Shown here: in pieces, positions 1 through 10,200 of the stretch | How positions within the stretch are numbered: the stretch's first letter is position 1 | Layout: each line of letters begins with the position of its first letter | Assembly (NCBI GenBank): GCA_037447655.1 | Contig: JBBHKE010001891.1 | Span: forward strand, 236,639-256,638 | DNA length: 20,000 nt | Origin: Zygnema cylindricum | Lineage: Eukaryota; Streptophyta; Zygnematophyceae; Zygnematales; Zygnemataceae | Direction of reading: 5' to 3' | Made by a program: the position numbers and the translations under genes | Notes under the pieces: generated by a model | What the model saw: the letters and a program-made list of their open reading frames with translations, nothing else | Told to the model about the DNA's origin: nothing | The model's database searches: none

Positions 1-514
1 GAGTTTTTACAGTTGTCATTAAAATGGACAAAAGTTTGTATACTATAGTTATTAGAGACAACTTGATAATAGAAAAAGAAAAAAAATTGATAATCTCAAT
101 TATGGCGATATAGACTGAATAACCGGTGATGCTTAGTTTCTCTTTTTTTTTTAGTATCTTACCACAATTTTTTTTATAACTTGTCTTCTGAGCCTTAATC
201 GGATAGGCTTTTTTTTCGTGAATTCACGTCAATTATTATTATTATTATGGTTCTTGATATATGAGTGGTTGCGATTAATGGCTGGTCACGCTTTACTGTC
301 TTTTTTTCCCTTTGTTTTGTCAGGTCTTGCTTTTAAGGATGATGTGGATCCTGTCCTATCGTAGCTTGTTTTTCTGTATTTATTAAACTTTTTTTTATAC
401 TTATGATGTTCTATGTTAAATGTCTATGTCTATGTATATTATTTCGATTTTTATGTATATACATATATATATGATATTCGACAAATTGTCGTTATAGTGT
501 AGTGGGTATGGAGT
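1..514. repeat. left arm of perfect mirror (non-complementary) repeat
   Basis: Base i equals base 1419-i for every i from 1 to 514, compared row by row without a mismatch or gap. The partner arm is 905-1418. This is reversal on the same strand, not a reverse complement, so the arms cannot pair as a hairpin. The arm is AT-rich, with T runs, a short ATT microsatellite near 232-247, and an embedded dyad CGTGAATTCACG at 217-228. It starts at the first base of the window, so its true outer end may lie outside. No coding content was recognised. See the findings for why this is anomalous. Confidence 0.98.
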
Positions 515-904
515 ATGTCCTCCACTCCGTCTTCAAAAGGAAGCCGCCGTTGGGGACGCCGTAAATTCCGCCGCTCGCTGCTAGTGCGTTGAACTTTTCA
601 GTTTTTTAGGGTATTGAATATTTAAATTTTTTGAAATCTGTAAGTCAAAATAAGGTACGAATTTTAAAAATTCCGAAATCGTTTGATGCGCACTTTACGT
701 AGTAATCGTTAGTTTAATCCGTGCGTGTTATGCGCATGGGACTTCTATGCTAAATACTGGTTTCCTTAGGTTTTAATAGGTTTGTTTTTTGGGGTTTTTC
801 AGGGTTTTTTTTTACGGTTTATTAAGGTTTTTTTTAAGGTTTTTAGGCTATGTTCTCCAAACGCTGAGTATGTATTGTTGATTAGTCTTTATACCCAACT
901 CAAT
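515..904. other. 390-bp spacer between mirror arms
   Basis: The mirror relation stops sharply: 514 matches 905, but 515/904, 516/903, 517/902 and 518/901 all mismatch. The spacer has a GC-richer patch around 540-590 (several GCCG motifs) and, from about 770 to 845, runs of T mixed with GGTTT and GGGTTTT. I found no gene, and the two halves of the spacer are not mirror or reverse-complement copies of each other. Confidence 0.8.
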
Positions 905-1418
905 TGAGGTATGGGTGATGTGATATTGCTGTTAAACAGCTTATAGTATATATATACATATATGTATTTTTAGCTTTATTATATGTATCTGTATCTGTAA
1001 ATTGTATCTTGTAGTATTCATATTTTTTTTCAAATTATTTATGTCTTTTTGTTCGATGCTATCCTGTCCTAGGTGTAGTAGGAATTTTCGTTCTGGACTG
1101 TTTTGTTTCCCTTTTTTTCTGTCATTTCGCACTGGTCGGTAATTAGCGTTGGTGAGTATATAGTTCTTGGTATTATTATTATTATTAACTGCACTTAAGT
1201 GCTTTTTTTTCGGATAGGCTAATTCCGAGTCTTCTGTTCAATATTTTTTTTAACACCATTCTATGATTTTTTTTTTCTCTTTGATTCGTAGTGGCCAATA
1301 AGTCAGATATAGCGGTATTAACTCTAATAGTTAAAAAAAAGAAAAAGATAATAGTTCAACAGAGATTATTGATATCATATGTTTGAAAACAGGTAAAATT
1401 ACTGTTGACATTTTTGAG
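905..1418. repeat. right arm of perfect mirror (non-complementary) repeat
   Basis: Reading this arm from 1418 down to 905 on the same strand reproduces 1-514 exactly. It therefore carries the reversed versions of the same landmarks: the dyad becomes GCACTTAAGTGC at 1191-1202 and the ATT microsatellite lies near 1172-1187. Open frames here are chance readings of reversed DNA. My hand count of CpG and GpC (11 and 9 in the left arm, so 9 and 11 here) does not show which arm is the original. Confidence 0.98.
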
Positions 1419-2760
1419 AATCAAATGGTATTGCTTCTTAGTGTCATATATCTGAGGTTAGAGTAAGGGCTCCTGATGGTTTAACCTCACACACTATTTT
1501 GTGATTGAATGTTTGTGTTCAGGACGAGTTTTCGCCACGGATTTCTATGGAATGAAACTTTCAATTATCTGTTTTTGTGCCGGACAGAGGACGGTTCTAT
1601 CGGTTCTGTCCGTTAAAGGACCTTAATTCACATATCAGCAAATGTGACGCCTCTAATGCATTATTTATTTATTTGTGCTCTGTAATTCGACATATGACCA
1701 AGTAGTTAAAATAATTCACAGACAAAACCCTAATTGAACCATATTTTTTTCATAAACAGGTATCCAGATACTTCTGGCTGTCAAAGATACTTTTGGCTGT
1801 CAAATGAGACCCTTTTCGTGTTTTTTAATAATTGCCCATACAGGCCAAAATGTTTACCAACACCAATTAAACAAGACGCAAACATCTGTCTAATGTGAGT
1901 CAACATTATTCACAATTCTAACGAAATTGAAAATTTTAAACTTTTATTTCATTTCATCTTCATGCGTTTAACTGTCATACCAGCCAGAATAGGAATTAGA
2001 TGTATGACAAAATAATAATAATATTAATGTTCGAGGACATGTAGCATCGACAAACGGTTCATCTCTCGAGCCAGTCTTAGTAAAATTTTGATAATGGTAC
2101 TCGCGAGTCAGTATTAGTACAATAATGAGGTTGAAGCACATAAGCACACAACGCAGGTTTGGCATTATATGGTAAGAATAAGTGACCAGTGTGAACACAG
2201 AATCGGTTGTGTAGGGGAAAGGGGTGTTGTTGATATAATATGTTTCCAATGTGACAATGGGACATAAGGAGACTTTTGCATTCATATTTGCCAGCACCCA
2301 AATCCGAGTTTCCGTGAAGGTATTGCAATATTAGCCAACGTTTCTTGTGTCATCCTACATTGTTTGCAGAGTTTGGGTGAAATTGATGGCCCTATTTTCC
2401 TTACGATGGGTGATAATGCAGCAACAAGGAGCTGTTTTTAGAATGGACATTGTTTTTTAATGCGCAATGACCTTACCCTATGCCCTTCTCAATGAGAATC
2501 AGCCTAAAATATAGTTACCAAATGGATTACCATGAGTTTTGCGAGGCTCACCTGTTTCATATCCCATGGTGGGAATCTGAGTGGCCAAATGGTTAAGGAA
2601 AAGTTGTTTAGGCTTTTTCACGCTGCCCGTGTCTCCCAGGCATGGCGGAATTCACTTTTCCTTTTCGTTTTTTGCATAGTTGTTCAAATCGCATATCACG
2701 CACGAAACGAACGCGCGGATACTAAGTACGATTCGCATCTAACAATTTTCAAAAATTGAT
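1419..2760. other. intergenic DNA, no gene recognised
   Basis: Several short open frames occur on both strands but none shows a domain, codon pattern or conserved segment I recognise. The only clear structure is a head-to-tail duplication of 19 bp at 1767-1785 and 1786-1804 (GATACTTCTGGCTGTCAAA, one mismatch between copies). If the left mirror arm extends beyond the window, its partner would continue into the first part of this stretch. Confidence 0.6.
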
Positions 2761-3275
2761 AAAATACGTTTCTGACTATGTACCTGCACATTTTTATTCA
2801 TATACGTAGTGTGTCCGTATTTATTAGTACTTTTAGGGTTATTTAAGGGGGGTTTTAGAGTTTATAGGGTACATTCCCTTACATTTGCGTATATTTCAAG
2901 ACAACTGTCGTCTATTTTTCGTACATTTAGGTACAGTATTTGTATATTTCTGTACTTTTGACAGCTATAATTTTAAGGCTTTTAAGGTACACTCCTACAT
3001 ATCCGTATAATTCTGTTATACTGCATTAAAGTCTCTGTACATGTACGTACAGTGTCCGTGTATTTCTGTCCTTTTTAGGGTTATTTAACGGGTGATTTTA
3101 CAGTTTTAGGGTACATTTTCGTACACTACGTACAATACCGCATATATCAGTACAACTGCCCTACATTTTACGTACTTTTAGGATTTTTAGGGTACACTCT
3201 CCGGATAGTTTCGCACATTTCCGTATATTTTCCGTATTTAGGATTTTTATAGGATTTTTTAGTGTTAAGGGGACA
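2761..3275. repeat. degenerate repeat region rich in GTAC and TTTTAGGG-like motifs
   Basis: Two diverged copies about 240 bp apart can be aligned by eye. One runs from about 2803 and the other from about 3043; both read TACGTA, then GTGTCCGT, then TTTTAGGGTTATTTAA, then a G-rich patch, then TAGGGTACATT. Shorter GTACA/CGTAC and TTAGGATTTTTAGG motifs recur until about 3270. No open frame is conserved between copies. This may be a decayed satellite or an old transposon fragment. Confidence 0.5.
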
Positions 3276-4203
3276 ATTTCCGAAAAAAATTGTATACCCT
3301 ACAGCGAAAACTAAACAAAATTTACGAAAAGTATAGAATCGACGATTACTACGTAGAAATGGGAAAAAGGTTGAACTTCGCATGAATCGAACAACTATGG
3401 TTTTTTGTTACGGTGCTCTTGTTCTCTTCACGGTGTCCATGAGTAGATGATTTACAATCATACTTTTATAATGAAGCTTAATATTTTAGTTTGGTGATTT
3501 GTTTTTCAATTATTGGTAATTGACTATTCTCACCAATACTGATAAATCACATGCAATGATGATCCGTGGATTGAAGTCTGATTAGCTATACCATGTCAAG
3601 CATGCTTTACTGTGTCATCTTTGTATTTCAAGGCTCTGTTTCTGAAAACCGGAAACCTTTCAATATACTCATATGGGCTAACTAGATGGTACAAAGCTGC
3701 AATAGTATCCTTCTTGCCAGTTTTAATGACCAAATTCTGCCCATTGTTACATTTGTTTTCTTCAAATTTCAGCTTAATGACTCGATGTGTCAATTTTAGT
3801 ACTGGGCTCCAAATAATAATGAGCAAAATAAAAATGACATGGTAAGCGAAAAATACACATTTCCAGTACCTTTCCAATACAGATACCCAATATAACCACT
3901 TGCTTCCATCCACAAAGTGACATGAATATATACATCAACAACACAAATTGAGGAATTATGGTAACACATGGTAGATTACACAACAGTTACTGATCTCTTC
4001 TAGTAATCGTACTTTTGCAACAACACACTCATATTGACTTTGCCTTTTAAAAAAAAAGCCACAACCTACGTCTCCATGTGAAACTGCCTTATAATGACAA
4101 CAAAGGCATGCTTTCTCCATACCCTAAGCATCAACGTTTCACATGTCCGTACATGTCCCTACAGATTCCCACATGTCTTTATATGTCCCAAAACGACCTA
4201 CAA
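3276..4203. other. 3' flank of RPN5 and intergenic DNA
   Basis: No gene was recognised. The part nearest 4203 should include the 3' untranslated region of the minus-strand RPN5 gene, though I could not place a poly(A) site. At 4141-4190 the motif ACATGTCC recurs several times with small changes (ACATGTCCGT, ACATGTCCCT, ACATGTCTTT, ATATGTCCC), a short degenerate repeat just past the RPN5 stop. Confidence 0.5.
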
Positions 4204-7200
4204 TCACACTTTCAGGGCCACTTTGTGAACCATGGTCTCCTTATGAATCTGGTGACAGCTCGCCTCCACCAAGTCTAATAGCTTCTCTATATTTCCTGCC
4301 CACGAGTTCAAAATCTCATTGCTGTCCTGCCTTCCTCGGAAAGAAACTATTCCCACTGGTCGATCAATTTTGGCATATAACGCCTTAGAGACGACCATGT
4401 CCGACAGATTTTTCTCAGCATCCTGTCAAATACGATTGACTTCGGATCAATTTTCTTCTTACTATTCTTACATATTAATACTTCATATAATATTTATTCG
4501 TATTCTTAATCTTATTCTTATTATTTTTCTTATCCTTACTCTTACTTTTATTCTTGTTCTTGAAGTTATTATCTTTTTTATTCTTTTATTTATTTTGTTC
4601 ATGTTGCTGCCCAAAAATATCGACAAGTCGTCGCAACTCCAATACACTTTGCGTTTTTTTAAAGATTATGAAACGAGGATTTATAGTAGGGTTTAAATAA
4701 GGGAAATTAAAGTTTATACTAAGAATACAAAGGAAAAGACTAAAGAGTCTCACCTGAACCGAGAGATCCAAGAGTTCTGCAAGTCGCTGAATGGTGATGC
4801 GCGAGTAATATTTTGACACCACTAAAACATTCTGAACCACTCCCCAGCATATGAATGAATAAACGTTAAAAGACAACAAAAAACGGGTATTGCGCGTTCT
4901 ACCCTTAGAATAAATGAAAACCAGCACAACTGAAGGTGCATTAGTTCCCTTTATTTTCCGAAAGAAGATAGAACAACATGTATGCGGGCCATATGCTCTC
5001 TAACGTGTCCTGATAAGCCCTTATTCTGTATAAAAGTTTTAGATTTAAATTTAAGGTCCATAATTACGCGTACATGTAACACTGAAGTACACTGAGTATC
5101 ACTGTTTGAGTTAAACTTTGTTTTTCACCTGTCAAACTTGCTTTTATTTCTGTGTTTTTTTTTCTAGCAAGTTTGCCAAATTTTCAAATGACCAGCCAAA
5201 CGTAAGGCTCTTATCTCTTAATCACAATATTCCTAAGACAAGCAATACAGGACACAAAGAGGAAAATGAGGTCAAGAGAGGGTTTTTCTTTTACTCTAAG
5301 ATAGATAATTCAATATCTATAATCACCCTGTTATATCCCAATAGGTCTATCCAAAACACCAATAATATCCCTATATCCACATCCAATACACCCTATAGTA
5401 TCGAAATACCTACGTCCAATACACCCGACATAATAGGACTATTACAGTATAGGGTACACTGGATTTGTATATTGTCACACCTGTTCAGTCACTCGTTGTC
5501 GTAAATCATCCATAGCTTGTTTCCCAGCTGGTCCCCCAAAAACCGATGTTTCCTCCTCCATCTCCACACGGTAGTTGCTCGCCAACTGAGGCCATCGAAT
5601 CACCTCGAGGGTTGTGAACTGTTTCAATAGGGCACTGTACCACCCAAATACAACGAAAGTAAGAAAAGTATGACATTTAACAAGTATTGATATTATTCAA
5701 GGGCTGTGAACTGCTTCAATAAAGCACTAAATACAACAAAAATAAGATATGACATATAACAAGTATTCACATTATTCGAGGGTTGTAAACTGTTTCAATA
5801 AGCACCGTATCACTCAAACACAATGAAAGTAAATGATGAAATTTAATACATATTGATAGTATTCAAAGATTGTGAACTGTTTCAGTAGGGCATGAAACTA
5901 AAACTGAAAGTTATATAGAGCTTAAAGAATAAGATAAGCATGTGAAATGAAGTTCTGTCATGGAACTTGTTGTACATCAAATAGCTTGGACCACGAAACG
6001 TTAACTAACAAATGAAAGCTAGCTATCACGAGAGAAGAGGGGAAGATGGGTGGGGGGAAGAGGGAGGCAAGAGAGGAGGGGAGGGGGGGGGGGACTCACT
6101 TAAACTTTAGGGAGGGGAGACGGTGAAAGTAGAGGGACAGGGGAGGAAGAGTTGGGGAGGGGAAGAGGGAGAGAAGACAGCAAGGTAAGAGGGGGGGAAG
6201 AGAGCAAGAGACGAGGGGAGAAAAAAGCTCACCGAAATTTAGGAAGTTCCTGTAAACGCTTGTCTTCAGAAGTTGAATGAAGAAGGCTTGATTGCATACT
6301 TCCATGAGCAGCTAGGACCAAGTACCAACAGATCTTCTTCAATACCTACAAAAACATAACCACCAGATCGAGCATTTATATATCTTATAGAAAATGAAGA
6401 AAAAAAAAGTCCAAACAAACCAGTATAATGCATGCACTCCAACTACCTTTCCCTTGTCAAAGAACATAAGTTGATACTAATAACTGACTGCAAAAAGTTC
6501 TACGGACTAAACCAAAGGCATACGGGCATCCAAAGAGAAGGAAAAAAGTACCGAGGACCAATACTTACCAGTATCTGCTCATTCACAGCAAAATTACCCT
6601 AAAAGAAGTCATAGAAAATAGTCCTAAGAACTGAAAATACTTAAACCGGAAACATACTGGCATCCAAAGAGAAGGATCTTCTTTCACAGCAGGTGTATCG
6701 TATATGGCCTGGTAGCACCGGCTGATCTCAAGGTAGTCTTTTGAATGACCATAATATCTGCCATTGTCACAAATAATGTATCAAAGTCAGACGAGCCACA
6801 CCATACAATACAAACAATTCTTGAGAAAAAATACCTTCGTCAAAAAAAAAACTTCTGCAATTGAAAAATCAATTAAACTTTGATAATCAAGAGACTTATC
6901 CTATAGACCCTAAGTAATTTTCAGTGCTTTCGTTCAGATTTCAGGATAAGAGCTCAGAAAGAGAAGTTATGGCATTTTTGTCAGTTAGCCATACGCAGCA
7001 ATTATACCGTTTGCGCTAGAAAAAACTTGATAACCTAGAGTCTTATCCTGCAGACCCTTTAAACTCTAGTGCTATAGATCAGCTTTCAGAATAGATTTCA
7101 AGCAAACCATACATCGCCATTAGAGTTAGAAAATTGCTAGAATTAAAAGCAGATTTAGTATTCAATTAAGTAGTGTGAACTAAATTATGTTTGGCCACAT

Positions 7201-10200
7201 GGCTCATTATGAACTAAATAGTGTTATTAATACTAATTTATGATGGTCAAAATAAAACGTTATTTGAATAGTGTTATTGACTCGAACAGTGATGGCCAGT
7301 GTAGTTCAAAAAGAGATTTTTTTGTGATTTCACCAGTTAGTCCATCAACATTAGTGTTCCTTTTGTGCCACTATCGTCAATTCTTCAACACATCCCCCTG
7401 ACGTGCAGGTGAAACAAGTCTAATTTTCTCAGGGGATTGCCGGTTACCAAACGTCAGTCTTATTCAGGAGAAAAAAAAAATCAAAGATGTGCCCGAGGCA
7501 ATAGTCTTGAACACACCTATTTATAACATATAGATAAAGAGTTTTAAACCCACCTTATCATTAACTCATAGAATTTGCGCTTCAAAACAGGCATTTCTGG
7601 CACATCTGGTGCGGCAGCCTCCACTGCAGTGTCACCCTCACGAACTTTCTTCTTTTCGTTGTCCTCTACAAAAACACGGGGATTTATCTTTTTGGCGAGA
7701 ATTTGTGCTCGCATGTAATCCTCATGGTCCAAACACAAACGAACCTGTCAAACATAAAAGACCTTCACAAATCAGCATTTATCCAAATCCAGTCTCCTAA
7801 TAGAGACTTCCAGCTGAATATGCGCAGCCTCCATAGGGAAAAATCCTAGAAGCAAACTTCACATTCACTTGCATGATTTTCTGAAGACACCTACTCTAAA
7901 AAGGAAATCACAAGCTTCTGCTGCAATGCACTACACCGTGTATTACTATCAACGCTAATGTTTAATTCGCCACTTAAATCAACTTTTCTTCGTGCACATG
8001 TCTAATAGCTTTCAATTAAAGGTAAGGATTTTAACTTCCCATCACAGCCTTCAAATTGATAATCCGATAAGTGTGCACAGAGAAAAATGAGTTTAAAGGC
8101 TGAGAAAAATAATAATAGGATAGGTTAGCAACAAGAACAGTATTACATGAGTCAAGCTACAATTCACAGACATAATACAAAGTGCATATACTGATGCATT
8201 CAAAATCAGCTCCACTTCAACCAAGTACGTGCCTAAGTCTTTGCATAATGTGGGTTAAACGAGAGGGAAAAAACAGAGGAAAAAAATCACCTGTTCAAGA
8301 ATGAAGGCGATTTTCTCTGTCTTGGCCATGGCACCAAACGTCTCCACCTACACCAAAAAATCCAAACGAGTCCCACACAATATAATGGTCGTCCAAATGT
8401 TTCCTTTATTTCAGGATTTAAGGAAACATTTATAAGTTGCCATAAATAAGCCAAAGAACGGAGAAAAAAGAATGCCTTTTTTCTAGTCCAAAGGGAATAA
8501 AATTATACAACAGCAAATCCAGCACCTGAAATCTCTGATGTGTAGACCCATATATTCTTTCACAACTTACTCTCCAAGGACTAATAATTGGACAACAAGG
8601 AAGAAACCTATTACACTTAACTGCAGTCAGCTTATGAAAAGAAAGATAAATATATGGTGAAAGAGAAACATGTATGGTTGTCTATGGATACTCACAGCTT
8701 CTAAACATACGCACCAGGGACTAATAATTGGACTGCAAGGAGGACATGTATTACACTTGACTGCAGTCTATTTACAAAAAAAAGGAAAATACATATGAAG
8801 GAGTCATAAATATGGTTGTGTATGACTACTCACAGCAACTTCTTGCATGATGGAGGCAGCTTCCTTTATCTGACCCTGTTGTTCTCTAATAGCCGCCAAC
8901 TTCTTTGTCAACCGAGCCCTCTCTATCTCAACATATATCTGAACAGCAACCCCAATAAAACAATAACAACCCCAGTTAGAAAATATAACCGGTTGAAAAA
9001 TATTAACGGATAGCCACCCCTGTTAAAGCAAAGCAGCCCCAGTTAACAATTAAAAAATAGCAATCCTAAAGAACAGTAACCCTAGTTACTAAAGAATAGC
9101 AACCCCTGTCAAAAAAAAAAAATAGCAACCCCAGTTGAGGGTTAGGAGACCAAATTTGAGGTCAGCAAAAGCAGTCCATCAGTCAAAATACCATTCCGAT
9201 TGTAAGGAAACTACGCGTACGCTGTAACTGATTTTACTGGCGCAATACTCATAGTAATCGTCCTGTATTATATATATTGTTCTGTACAGTTACGCTCATT
9301 ACTCTCCAGTATAGCCAGTAGTAGCATACATAGAATTACACACAGTTAAACATCCGTTATGTAAGAGCGGTAGCCCGGTCCTTCTCAAGAATGAGCTTTT
9401 CCATTGGCTGTTTTATATTCTGGGAATTATGATTTAGGTTTGAAAGTTGCTGCATTGTAGGTTAATAAGAAAAATATAACAGTAACGGAACCTATACAAC
9501 TTCTTTCAGAAAGCCTTCAAACACTGAAAAACATCACAGGAACAGCCAGCCACAACAAAACGTCCACCAACTTCTATGAAAATATAGGAAAACGAACCAT
9601 AACATCTATGAGAGGACGAACCTTCGCTGTACTTCTACTTCTTTCTTATTCTTGTTCTTGTTCTTCTTCATCTTTTTTTGCTTCTTCTTTCTTCTTCCTT
9701 TCCTCCTCCTCCTTTCCTTTTCCTTCTCCTTCTCCTTCCCCTTCCTTCTCCTTCTTCTTCTTCCTCCTTTCCCCTTTCTTCTTTCTTCTTCTCCTTCTTC
9801 ATCCTTCTCTTTTTATTTTTTCTTTTACTTTGTCTCTTTCTCCTTCGTCTACTTATTCAGAGACAGCTGCGAGCAGATAAACCTTTGCTATTTTTCAAAG
9901 ATTTTTTGATTGAAAAAAAGGATTTAAAGAAAATTTTAAAATATTTTTAATGGTGTTTTAAGGATCTCTCTCACCTTGCCTGCGGTAACGACGCCAAGGG
10001 TTTTAATAAGCTCTACTCGAGTATCCAAATCCGGTGCAGAATCTACATACTTCATGGCCTCCTGGACCACAGCAGCTACAGCCTGTGACAACTCCCAACC
10101 ATCCATAAAACCGATAAATAATTCATGAACACCATCGGAAAATAATTTATGAACACCATCGGAAGTAATTTATGAACACCATCAATAAAATCGATAAACA

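Noticed and set aside
905-1132. Minus-strand open frame of 63 codons
   Set aside because: It lies wholly within the reversed mirror arm, so it is a chance reading of reversed sequence.
1-1418. Interpretation as an ordinary inverted repeat or hairpin
   Set aside because: The arms are not reverse complements. For example, the left arm reads GAGTTTTTAC from 1 and the right arm ends CATTTTTGAG at 1418, identical when read backwards on the same strand.
1968-2328. Two overlapping minus-strand open frames of 109 and 83 codons
   Set aside because: No recognisable domain, no matching splice structure and no conserved residues; AT-rich DNA gives such frames by chance.
2572-2655. tRNA-like D-arm (GAGTGGCCAAATGGTTAAGG)
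   Set aside because: No matching acceptor stem, anticodon arm or GGTTCRANTCC T-loop follows at the right distance.
2532-2759. Plus-strand open frame of 75 codons with a hydrophobic stretch
   Set aside because: It begins with ATG and has a possible membrane segment, but has no similarity I recognise and no context supporting a gene.
9608-9950. Three overlapping Ser/Phe/Leu-rich open frames on the plus strand
   Set aside because: They are readings of a CTT/CCTT microsatellite inside RPN5 intron 4, low-complexity in every frame.
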